Positions 10,263 through 19,017 of a stretch of DNA of 64,000 nucleotides are shown in pieces (within the stretch, counting starts at the first letter, position 1; every line of letters begins with the position of its first letter). The notes under the pieces were generated by a model, which saw nothing but the letters and a program-made list of their open reading frames with translations, did no database searches and was not told the DNA's origin. Origin of the DNA: Nematostella vectensis (Eukaryota; Cnidaria; Anthozoa; Actiniaria; Edwardsiidae); assembly GCF_932526225.1 (NCBI RefSeq), contig NC_064038.1, positions 12,895,070 through 12,959,069 on the forward strand, in the 5' to 3' direction. The translations under genes were made by a program, and so were the position numbers.

Positions 10263-10688
10263 ATGGCCTCCATCGCGATTTTGGTTGGCGGCGCCGTCCT
10301 AAGCGCGACTGCATTCGTTGGTGGCAACTACCTCGCAAAGTTCCTGTCGAACGATGAGAGCCCTGCCTTAGCTGAGAAGGAGAGGCACGACAAGGCCCTA
10401 GAGAAATACCAACAAGACTATGGACGCTACCAACAGCGGCGACAAAAAATCCTCGATTGGCAAGCTCAAAGTCGCGAGAGAGGGTCCCTCGCAAAGCAGA
10501 ACTTCACCGACACCGACTACGCGCTCAAACTCTACAACCAGACCCGGCCAAAACAATCCCTGGAGTCGATGCGGGTCCCGATGCTGTCCGACTACTACAT
10601 CCCCAGAAAAACGCAGAAGAACGCTGAGTTGGCGTACTTTTGCGCCGGCGCTCTCGCCATCGGCTACGCAGCTAGCCGCTTGCTGTGA
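10263..10688 (+). CDS. 141-residue membrane protein, two terminal helices
   Basis: The ATG at 10263 (MASIAILVGGAVLSAT) starts directly in a hydrophobic N-terminal helix. A polar, Gln/Arg-rich helical centre follows (residues about 45-80). The C-terminus has a second hydrophobic helix (FCAGALAIGYAASRLL). The frame is intact. The upstream leader 10216-10258 has three near-copies of GTGAAGTRTGCGYRCGTGAAG-like sequence. Both termini could sit in a membrane with the centre exposed. No enzyme motif is seen. Confidence 0.6.
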   Translation: MASIAILVGGAVLSATAFVGGNYLAKFLSNDESPALAEKERHDKALEKYQQDYGRYQQRRQKILDWQAQSRERGSLAKQNFTDTDYALKLYNQTRPKQSLESMRVPMLSDYYIPRKTQKNAELAYFCAGALAIGYAASRLL

Positions 10689-10890
10689 TGCAGCTGCCGT
10701 TCCAGCGCTGCGTATAGGCGGCCTTTTTCCATGCTGCGCGTATACGTATACGTATAAGATGATTGCAGACTGAGTTCGCGCAGCAGTGCGTATGCACACC
10801 CGAGCAGACGGCAAACGCCTGTTGGAGACTGATACACCTGTTGCAATGCATCGCGATACACACGTAAGGGCCCGCCGGAACGGCAAGCGC

Positions 10891-11830
10891 ATGTCCGACG
10901 AAGAACTCGATGCGTTCCTTCGTCCTATATACTACGCCAGAGGTGGCTTCCAGGGAGTGACCGCTCTGCATGCCAAACTTCCCAAGGGCTCAGCCTCCAT
11001 AGATCGAGTGCGCAAGTGGGTAAGCTCGCAGCCCGTCGGGGGCTACACACAGACACCCCCTCCCCCGACTACTTACGCCCACTTCTCGGAGCAGATACCA
11101 AACCGTATCCACCAGTCGGACCTGCTATTCTTGCCAACCGACCGCGGGTACAAGTATGCCCTGACTGTCGTTGACGTTGCTTCACGATATAAAGCCGCCC
11201 GCCCACTGAGGACTAAGAGCGCGGGCCGTCGTCTCCCGCGAACTCGCTGACATCTATGCAGAGGGACCTCTCACATGGCCTAAAGTCCTCATGGTTGATG
11301 ACGGCACGGAGTTGAAGGGTACTACCACAAAGCTCCTAACAGACCACGGGGTGGAGGTCCGACGGGCTGAGCCAGGGCACCACAGGAGCCAAGCTTTCGC
11401 CGAGTCTTTCCATCGCTGGCTGGCACAGCGCCTATTTCTTACGCAGTACTCGAAGGAGCTTGCATCCGGCGAGACAAACCGCGAGTGGGTTACTGCTTTG
11501 CCAATTGTCATCTCGGACATGAACGCAACGAAGACTCGCATGACTGGCTTTGCGCCTAAAGACGCCATAAAGCTGAGGCGCGTGCCTCTCAAAGCCGAAA
11601 AGCCCCCCTTAGAGGTCCCCTTAGAGGTAGGAACGGATGTGTACATCGCCGTAAACGAGGAAGACCTTCAGGACAAGGGCCGACGGCGAGCGACGGACCC
11701 GTGGTGGACAAGCAAGGCATACCCAATACTAAAGAGGGTCATGGAGCTCGGACAGCCAGTGTTGTATTACACGGCGTACTCTAAGCACGGCTTCATGCGT
11801 TCGCATTTGCGTAGCGTGACGCTAGCGTGA
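10891..11830 (+). pseudogene. Retroviral-type DDE integrase, frameshifted
   Basis: The start is the ATG at 10891 (MSDEELDAFLRPIYY). The catalytic core begins with the first Asp in HQSDLLFLP and the strand YALTVVDVASRY. The second Asp is in VDDGTEL, and the Glu is in AFAESFHRWLA, 33-34 residues later, the spacing expected of retroviral and Polinton integrases. A C-terminal region (residues from about 250) with KAYPILKRV and HGFMRSHLRSVTLA resembles the chromo/SH3-like tail. A single frame change near 11215-11230 separates the first Asp from the other two catalytic residues. The enzyme would insert element ends into host DNA. It converges with the HNH/helicase gene. Confidence 0.85.
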
Positions 11831-11881
11831 CAAAACAGATCAAACAAATCTGCTGATCGCGCTAGCGTCACCCTAGCGTGA

Positions 11882-12203
11882 TCAGCGCTTGTGCCTTCTA
11901 TTGCAGCTAAGGCACGTGAGTCTGACATTCCACTTGTAGTGACCCTGACTGTCGTCCAGCCGGTCGATACTGAAGCATTGGGGATGACTCTTGGTGTATT
12001 CTGAAGCAGAAGCTGAGTGCCACAGACCGTGCACTTCTTTTCCGCGTCAGCAATCATGCCGAGTACGTGGTCTACCGTCAGAACGTGGTGCGGTCCCGTG
12101 TACTTTGTGCGACCCTTTTGCCTGTCGTCTATAGCGTATCGCTTGATTCGCGCTATAATGAGCTCTTCACTGGGCGTAGCCTGCAGTCCCGTGGAAACCA
12201 AGG
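11882..12203 (-). pseudogene. HNH-like zinc endonuclease module, frameshifted
   Basis: The minus-strand frame from about 12203 holds a basic stretch (IIARIKRYAID) and a first zinc knuckle KCTVCG. After a frame change near 11975-11990 it continues as FSIDRLDDSQGHYKW and a second knuckle CLSCN, ending at 11882. The CxxC, then IDRLDD, then NV, then CxxCN order is the signature of HNH nucleases of the phage/McrA kind. It lies directly downstream of the helicase, separated by a poly(G) tract at 12208-12223 that may have shifted the frame. It may therefore be the C-terminal domain of the replication protein, not a separate gene. Confidence 0.6.
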
Positions 12204-15200
12204 CACCGGGGGGGGGGGGGGGGTTATCGGGGGAGGATCACGCGGACTATCTGGTGGGCGAGCCGCACGCGGGAGATGCCGAGGAAGCCTGTTAAGGACC
12301 GCGTCGAGAGGAACCTCGACTACCGTGCCTTTGTACGCGCCGACCTTCTCACCCCTTTTGCCTGGCACGGGCACCGGCCGCCCTTTCTTGCGATAACGAT
12401 GCGCGACGCTGGGATCGGGGTCAAAGCGGATGGTTGCTGGCAATCGGGGGTAGTTTTTCCTGTGGTGCTCTACCAATCGCTGCTGAACAAGGGCCCCCAT
12501 CTTGTTGGTCGAGCACACCCACATATCGCTTGGGTGGGCCTGCTCGATCGCCGCGTCGAACGCCACACCATCCCACTCCTCTCGAAACACCTCAAGCTGT
12601 TGGGAATCTGGCTGACACCAAATCCGGCCCTTTATGTCGTGGAGCCTGGAGGAGGGCGCGGCAGAGCCGCAGTTGCATATACTGTACGGCTTTCCGCAGT
12701 CTTCACACAGGCAGCGGTAGTCGGACTCGAACCAGCGGATGTTCCCTTGTGCCCACTCCTTGAGCATATCGTAAGGCCCCTCTTTATCTCCCCAGGGCGG
12801 GACCTGCGCATAGTCGCCACAACACACTACCTGACACGGCCGCGTGGCGAGATACCCTAGGATAGCGTGTAGCACTTTAGTCTGTACCTTACATCACTCG
12901 TCAATGATAATCACTTCTGCGAGACGGTCGAGCTTGTGCCCCAGCTCGGAAGGTCTCCACTCCTCTATCGGCTTCCCCGCTGGTATGCAGAGGTAGTGGT
13001 GGTAGGTTTGAGCCCTCGCCGCGCACGCGAGGCGCGGGTTGTTGCGATGGTCGTGGGCGAGGTCGTTCTCGGGGGTGAGCACCACAACGTTGCGGCCGCG
13101 GAACATGCTCACCGCCCACTCGGTCTTCCCCGATCCTCCTTGGCCGGCTAGATACATCTTTGCAGAGGTTGCGGCCGCTAGATCGCACGGCAGACTCGGC
13201 GCAGTGCTTGGCTCCCTAGCCAAGCTTCCCGACCTCTTCGGACCCCAAGCCGCTTCGGGTCGCCACTCGTACCCAGGCTTCTTGTGGCGCCACTCTCCAT
13301 ACCTCGGATTTCGCTCCACGAGCTTTACACCACTGGGCACCGCCTTTGCGTATATGGCATCTGTGCACACTCGGAGGACGTCTTCGCGAGGGATCCACCT
13401 CAACATGCGCCGCATTGTGAGCGCCGGACTCCGTCTTTGTATTGGATCAGATGAGCCCCGTCGGCATGCTCGAAGTTAAGTAAGTGGTCGGTGCCCGCAA
13501 GGAGGTTTGTCAAATACGCGGCTTCTTCACGGTCGCGGACTACGATCGAGGACTCGTCGCCGTGGCGAGCGCACTTGCCTACGAAACGGACAGCGAGATC
13601 TCGACCCTCGGGGTACTGCGAGTCTTTGCCGCCGGGGCGGCACGCGATGGAGTGGGGGAACTTGATGGAGTCCTTTTTTCCGACGCTATACAATACCTCC
13701 CTCAACGTGGCCATGACGAGGTCACCCGAGTCTAACAGGTCCTTGAGCTCTGGCGTGGTGATCCAGCCCTCGTTCTGCTCCAAGTGCTGCCCCACCCTCC
13801 CGGAAGTGTAGGAGTGGCAGGCCTCAGAGAACTCCCACTCGGTCAGCTGAATGGCCCCGGTTAGTTGAAGAACCTCGCTCAATGGCCGTCCCACAACATC
13901 CGCGATACGATACACGTTCATAGGGAAGCCGTATTTCCGTACCAGATCAATGTCGTCCGAGGCGCCGCCGAAGACACTGTCCTCGCATCCTAGGTACGCC
14001 GCACGCATGTCGATGTGCGCATGAGGCTGCGCCCCTAAGTTTTCCTTGCTATTCCACACTTTGGACTCAACCTGCGCCGCTCGCCAGACGTCCCTGTATT
14101 TAAGAGGCGTTGGCCTGATGTTCTCTCTTTGGGTCCACTTCTTGAAGCGATACCCTACTGCACCGCCCATCGAGTGCGTAGCTTCGGTGTACTCTTGGTA
14201 GGCTGGGTGGTCATCAGTCTCGTCTGTAAACGCCCTGTCGATAGCCCATCCGTCTTGTCCCGATCGGTACAGTTTGCCTTCGTGCGTGACTATACCACGC
14301 CCACACAGCCAGATTCTCGTGCTTCTGGGGATCGCCCTGTTTATAAAGCGAATGAGCACCTCTCGCACTTTTGCCTCGCGCGTTTTTGTGGCGGCACTGG
14401 TAGCGCGAGGCGCCACCTTCTCCTGACATAACGAACGAAGCTCCCCCTCAGCCTCGAAGTCTAGGCCGTGGACGCTCGCGATCGCAGGTGGTTCGGTCGG
14501 AAGCTCCGCTCAGGCGTGGTTATTGTGGCAAGGGATGCGGATTTGTGTGTACCCCCTCTCGTACTTCCCCGAGTCCCACATAACGTTGCCCAGGGCATCC
14601 ATCTCGAGCTTCTTTTCCATCTCAAAGAGGTCTTCTTTGGTGCATCCCGTAGTGGCCAGCTTCTTGTCAAATCGCTCGAGGATCTTGCCTCGTGTCTTGG
14701 TCAGACCAAGGGAGCGCGAGGTGCCGCGATTCCTCAAGAAGTCGGCAACGTAGCTCACAACACAGTTAGCGAAGGCGTCACTCCACTCTCGCTGAAACAT
14801 TGGCCCAGGCTCCCCATTTTGCTCAGGTAAAGGGCGAAGCTCGTATCTCACGTAGACGAGGTACTCCCGTCCTTCCTCCCAAATACCCGCATCGATGCCT
14901 TCCAGGGCGCCGACTGCGATTTGGTCCCCTCTTTTGACTAACGACTCACCAATTTTGTGCTCCGAGCGCCCTTCCTCCTCTGTGATTGGCGCCAATGGCT
15001 CTGCGGGGGCCTTACCAACGACCGTGAAGAGTCCGTAACGCCGGTCGGGGTCTACCATCTCGAGCACCAGCGACAGCACTGCGTTTGCCCTCAGAGACTC
15101 TCGCTCGTGCGAGACCCACCACACCGAGCCGTCGTCATTAATATCAGGCCCCCGCATAACCGGCTTTAGAGCAATGACATCTGTTCCACCAAGATCTCGT

Positions 15201-15520
15201 ATCTCCTGGTAAACACCGGCCCTTATGTCTTGGCCCCGAAGAGTGGCATCCACGCTTGGGAACCGAAGATGGGCGCCGCCGAGGAAGAGAGAATAGTACT
15301 CCTCGGGGTCTAAGCTCTCTGGGCCCTCTTGCCGCCGTCCCGGCAGCAAAGGGTCGACTTCCTCTGTCCACACTTTCGCCGGTACGAGCGGCTTAAGCAG
15401 CTTGTGTTTGACATCGTCGGGGATGTCCTCGTCCAGGATGATCTGGACCAGCCCTGCCAGTACGGCGGGCGCCTCTTTGTCAGGCATGCTATCGAGAATC
15501 TTCTCTATATAAGCGTCCAT
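12153..15520 (-). pseudogene. Replication protein: PolB-like palm plus SF1 helicase, broken
   Basis: One long minus-strand gene starts at ATG 15520 (MDAYIEKILDSMPDK). The first 336 codons are an unrecognised domain, ended by an in-frame TGA (14510-14512). The same frame then continues to 13400. It contains HIDMRAAYLGCE, which fits polymerase motif A (Asp and Tyr spaced as in DxxSLYP), and VRFVGKCARHG, which is motif-B-like. After a frame change near 13415-13435 comes VCTDAIYA (motif-C-like, one Asp instead of two), then AGQGGSGKT (Walker A) and VIIIDE (Walker B). Next come a second in-frame TGA (12894-12896) and helicase motif III CGDYAQVPPWGD. Motifs V and VI are not obvious. The polymerase reading is my inference; the SF1 helicase is firm. 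Confidence 0.7.
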
Positions 15521-15850
15521 GTTTGGGTATACCCTGTGCCACCCAGTCTCCGACTGCCCGTATCACAACCGGCGGGACGAGTGTTCGGGTATAACCCGTG
15601 CCACCCAGTCTCTAATTGCCCGTACCACAGCCGGCGGGACGAGCGTTTGGGAATGCCTTGTGCCACCCAGTCTCTAGATGCCTGTACCACAGCCGGCGGG
15701 ACGAGCGTTTGGGTATGCCTTGTGCCACCCAGTCTCTAATCGCCCGTACCGCGGGCCGCGGTGTCGGACAGGACGAGCGTTTGGGTATGCCTTGTGCCAC
15801 CCAGTGTCAATTGCCCGTACCGCGGGCTGCGATGTCAGACAGGATGAGTG
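15521..15850. repeat. Five tandem repeats upstream of the replication gene
   Basis: Five imperfect copies of a 62- to 72-bp unit start with GTTTGGGTAT and include GTGCCACCCAGTCTC and GGCGGGACGAGC. The last two copies carry a 10-bp longer variant with CGCGGGCCGCGGTGTCGGAC. The array abuts the start codon of the replication gene (15520) and overlaps the end of the next minus-strand gene. The position suits an iteron-type origin or promoter, which is inferred. Confidence 0.85.
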
Positions 15851-16145
15851 CGAACCATTTCCGAGCGCGCCTCTCGACGCCACGCATCCTCTGCCCTTCA
15901 CGATTCGCTCCGCAGGGGCGGCACAACCGCGTCTCCGACCGAGTCCCTATGCCGCAGATCCTGCACGGCACGGGGAGGGGGATGCCCTTACGGAGCCTTT
16001 GGAGGTGCACCTTGCAGTAGGTGTCCATGCACCTCCGGTCGCACGTGTTTGCGTAGCCGACCTTTAGCCACCCGCAATAATCCTTTCTGCACCTCATCCT
16101 TTGAACGCTCGGTATACCACAGGACAGACGGAAGTCTAATTGCAA
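15807..16145 (-). CDS. Cysteine-rich zinc-ribbon-like protein
   Basis: The open minus-strand frame has four Cys pairs or groups: CRKDYC, CDRRCMDTYC, CRICG and CRPCG, separated by basic segments. This suggests two or three structural zinc sites and nucleic-acid binding. No in-frame ATG precedes it: the frame opens at a TTG near 16145, while an ATG about 25 nt upstream is in another frame, so the start is uncertain and the N-terminus may be broken. Its 3' end runs into the tandem-repeat array, so the last residues are repeat-encoded. It is probably an early regulatory or replication accessory gene transcribed with the replication gene. Confidence 0.5.
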   Translation of the reverse strand: MQLDFRLSCGIPSVQRMRCRKDYCGWLKVGYANTCDRRCMDTYCKVHLQRLRKGIPLPVPCRICGIGTRSETRLCRPCGANREGQRMRGVERRARKWFALILSDIAARGTGN

Positions 16146-16277
16146 GTCCTTGGGGGTTCGAACTGCATCATTGGAAAAACATAGCCATGATACTTCATAA
16201 CAGCTCCATTTTTTAGGGTGCGAGCCACAAAGCCCTTAAAAACGTATGTCATGAAGTACCAAGCTTAGTTATCCAAG

Positions 16278-16620
16278 ATGGCGGCTCGACTCAAACAAGG
16301 AATTAGACCTAAAGTGCTTGGCTGGAAACTTTCAGTAACAACCGAGGGGAAAGAGGAGGACGCCTTCGTAGATGGAGTTTTAAAGAGTTCGACCGCCTCT
16401 CTGAAACTGTATTTCGGAAACAGGAGGCTTCTGTGGCAAACAATGACTGCCATAAAATCGTAGACCCGTGGCCGGTGATCGAGCGTTCGATAAAAAAAAC
16501 ACACGACGGTATTCATCGCCCTATTATCGCTGCTTTAGCAGAGAAATCCCGAGAGAAGTCCGAAGACATGAAAACATGCACGACCAAACTGGGGGATTGG
16601 GAGCAATTCAAGCACCACGT
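16278..16620 (+). other. Possible host-derived first exon next to the right terminal repeat
   Basis: The sequence AAGATGGCGGCT at 16275 looks like an animal translation start. The open sequence from there has one frame change near 16330-16400 and continues as a charged, protein-like frame (for example SFKEFDRLSETVFRKQEAS and KIVDPWPVIERSIKK). It stops at a consensus 5' splice site, GTGAGT at 16620, only a few bases before the terminal repeat. Base composition is closer to host than to the viral genes. It may be a captured host exon or a spliced viral gene; the product is not recognised. Confidence 0.35.
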
Positions 16621-16626
16621 GAGTAA

Positions 16627-16911
16627 AACTCAGGTTTAAACGCCACGCCAGCGGCTTTGAATTTACGGCCGAAAAACGGTTATTCCGCGCTCCGTAGGTT
16701 TTGCGTAGATTTATCCATCAACGCGAAGTGGTCCCGACGTAGATGGATAATTAGCAATCTACGCGGGGCCTCATCTGCATGAGAAGGGGCTGGGGGCTGG
16801 GGTGCTCGGAGGGGCGCGCCGCGCCTCCCAAGCCTAAGATGGGGTTGGGGGGGTCGGAGGGGCCCGCCGCGGCCCCCAGCGGGGTTTCACTCAAACCACC
16901 CAGTCCCCCCC
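16627..16911 (-). repeat. Right terminal inverted repeat
   Basis: This is the inverted partner of the left repeat. Shared blocks include the GC-rich outer part and the inner segment with GGCGTTTAAACCTGAG (reverse complement at 16628-16643). The outer end has only seven C where the left copy has a 22-nt G run. Confidence 0.93.
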
Positions 16912-16914
16912 TTG

Positions 16915-17955
16915 TCTCTAAAATTGGTGTAATATAATTATACGTATATAACGACGCAATGATGCTGTATTTTGTAATAAACGGCAGCTTTCTTATGTTT
17001 TACGACGAACTCTGATTCGCCCATATCATCATCAACATCATGATTCTCTAAATTTTTTCTATCAAAATTCACACCAAAAGCAGTGTCAACCGATCAAACG
17101 AAGACAAGAGCAGGGCGCGGCCAGACCCCTCCCCCCTTAAACACACGCATGATAGATCAACACAAGGTTATTAAGTGGTAGTTCAACTAATGTGTCGAGG
17201 GGGGGAGGGAGTGAAGACTATTTGTCTTGTCGTATGTAGAAAGGCTGTTTAGGTGAGACGTTTGCGAGATAGGAAGGAGGCTTAACTTTACCAAATGGTT
17301 TTCCTTCTTTCTTACCCTTCTCTCCTAACAGATTGCACAGTCACTTTCAGTGATGCTTTAACATTTGATTCAATTTCGAAGGTGTTTGGCGTGCACAATG
17401 TTTTTTTTACCTTGTGGGAGTTTTGAACTCAATGTTGCTTGAGGTTTTTTTTACAGTAAAGTGCATGATTTCTGCCCCCCCCCCCCCCCCGCCCCAAAAA
17501 AGTGAAAGGTCGGCTCCTTAAAATCAGTCCTCTAAATCAGTACACTCCTGGAGGTTTCTTAAGTTTGTTTAGTAAGTGTAAAATTATATATCATTTACAA
17601 AAAGCGTAGAAGATAAAAAGAAGAAAAAATGGTAGATGAACCGTTACTATGCCTGATATAAAATAAAGCATAGAAACATTTCAGGAAGCCTCTTTCGGCC
17701 TTTATTTGTTTTCAATCATACACTTATAGGACATTTTCCATGAATAAAACTAAATATTTGCAGCGGCCATTAAATATACTCTGTACACAACAGTCGCTGA
17801 GTACGCCTCCATAGTCCCGAGTGACGTCACACCGGCTCTATAGCCGATAGGATGAATTAAACTGTTTCTATAACAGTAAGTTTAGAGTTCAGAGACGTAG
17901 TGGTATGATTGAATGCTTGGTTTCCAGCGATGTGGTATTCCCAGGGAGGGGAGGG
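16915..17955. other. Intergenic, host flank right of the element
   Basis: No exon or RNA gene is seen. A C tract of about 15 nt lies near 17477-17491. TTTATT at 17701-17706 reads as AATAAA on the minus strand and is the likely poly(A) signal of the neuropeptide gene. Confidence 0.5.
17701..17706 (-). terminator. Poly(A) signal of neuropeptide gene
   Basis: AATAAA on the minus strand lies about 250 nt downstream of the neuropeptide stop codon. Canonical hexamer only; no cleavage-site evidence. Confidence 0.45.
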
Positions 17956-18747
17956 CTAGTTCGATGTGACGCTGCGTTTTTTGCATCCCCATACCCCGGG
18001 CAGGCATTGGTCTTCGGACTTCTTGGTCTCTTCCGTCTTCTCAATCTCAATATTATCTTTCTTGCATCCCCATAAGCCGGGCGGGCATTGTTCCTCTGCT
18101 TGTTTCTTCGCTATTTTGTCCCTTTTGCACCCCCATACACCGGGCAGACATTGATCTTCGGATTTCTTCGCCTCGATCTTGTCTTTCTTGCAGCCCCATA
18201 CACCGGGCAGACACTGCTCGTCCTCCTTCTCGACCGACCGTCTCATTCTAATCGCTAGACGTCGTTTATAGTAGCTCGCCAGGTTCTGGTAATCGCTGGG
18301 GTATCCTTGCTGGTACTCGGAGTATTCACTGGGCATCCCCTGCTGGTAGTAGTCTGGAGATGTCTCTGGATAATAACCTCCCAGAAAACCGCGTTTGCAG
18401 CCCCACAATCCAGGGGGGCATTCTTCAGGAGTCTTCTGCTTTTTCTTGGCTTGAATTGGGATATCGAATCCTCGCTTGCATCCCCAGACGCCCGGTAGAC
18501 ATTGTCGCTCTTGGATAACTGTTCTCTTTTTGCAGCCCCATACACCTGGCAAGCATTGCTCGTCGCTCTCTTCGCTGGCGGTTCGTCGCTGCTCGTTGAG
18601 GGCCGCAGGCGCGCCTCGTTTGCATCCCCATACACCAGGCAGGCACTGCTCCTCCAATAGCGATCGTCGCATCTGACTGAAGGGGGAGCCCGATGCAAGC
18701 TCAGGGCTTATCAGGGCCAGCGTTACCAAGGCGACCAAAGACAACAT
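17956..18747 (-). CDS. Precursor of cyclic CLPGVWGC neuropeptides
   Basis: The ATG at 18747 begins a signal peptide (LSLVALVTLALISPELASG). A splice acceptor (CTCCTTTCAG) lies just upstream at 18755-18756, so the 5' UTR is in another exon. The 263-residue precursor has eight peptide copies: six CLPGVWGC and two CPPGLWGC. Most are preceded by an acidic residue and Gln, and all are followed by K, KK, KR or KKR. Processing would give pGlu-Cys...Cys peptides with a six-residue ring between the cysteines. The Gly precedes the last Cys, not the basic site, so C-terminal amidation is not predicted. A Tyr-rich spacer separates copies 4 and 5. Acidic N-terminal processing sites are typical of cnidarian precursors. 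Confidence 0.88.
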   Translation of the reverse strand: MLSLVALVTLALISPELASGSPFSQMRRSLLEEQCLPGVWGCKRGAPAALNEQRRTASEESDEQCLPGVWGCKKRTVIQERQCLPGVWGCKRGFDIPIQAKKKQKTPEECPPGLWGCKRGFLGGYYPETSPDYYQQGMPSEYSEYQQGYPSDYQNLASYYKRRLAIRMRRSVEKEDEQCLPGVWGCKKDKIEAKKSEDQCLPGVWGCKRDKIAKKQAEEQCPPGLWGCKKDNIEIEKTEETKKSEDQCLPGVWGCKKRSVTSN

Positions 18748-19017
18748 GATTCTTCTGAAAGGAGACTGGGTATTACTACTTTTGTTGCGAATGGAATTGG
18801 ATAAAATCACCATTTTTAGTGGGAATACAAAATAACACCACGTATTAAGACATACACACAAAGAAAAAGTACCCTTTGTAACGATGTCAGTATTTTTTGG
18901 TGTTCCTTTGAAATTATTGGCATACAAATCCTTTGTGCCCCCTTGCCTGATGGGTACTGTCTTGCCTGATGGGTACCCCCTTTGCAAGGCCCCCCAAATG
19001 TAGATGTAGAAGACCAC

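Larger units (their letters stand above)
2150..16914. mobile_element. Endogenous Polinton-like virus (Maverick/adintovirus type), decayed
   Basis: This is a 14.8-kb GC-rich block in AT-rich host DNA, bounded by inverted repeats of about 290 bp. It carries genes for a capsid-type protein, a minor-capsid-type protein, a packaging ATPase with GPTSCGKT, a DDE integrase, membrane proteins and a polymerase/helicase-type replication protein. That combination defines Polintons, Polinton-like viruses and adintoviruses: linear dsDNA virus-like elements that insert by their own integrase. The candidate target duplication CCTTG occurs at 2150-2154 and 16910-16914. Several genes carry frameshifts or stops, so this copy is probably inactive. 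I did not find a standard protein-primed PolB with intact DTDS or an adenain-like protease, so its exact family is open. Confidence 0.88.
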
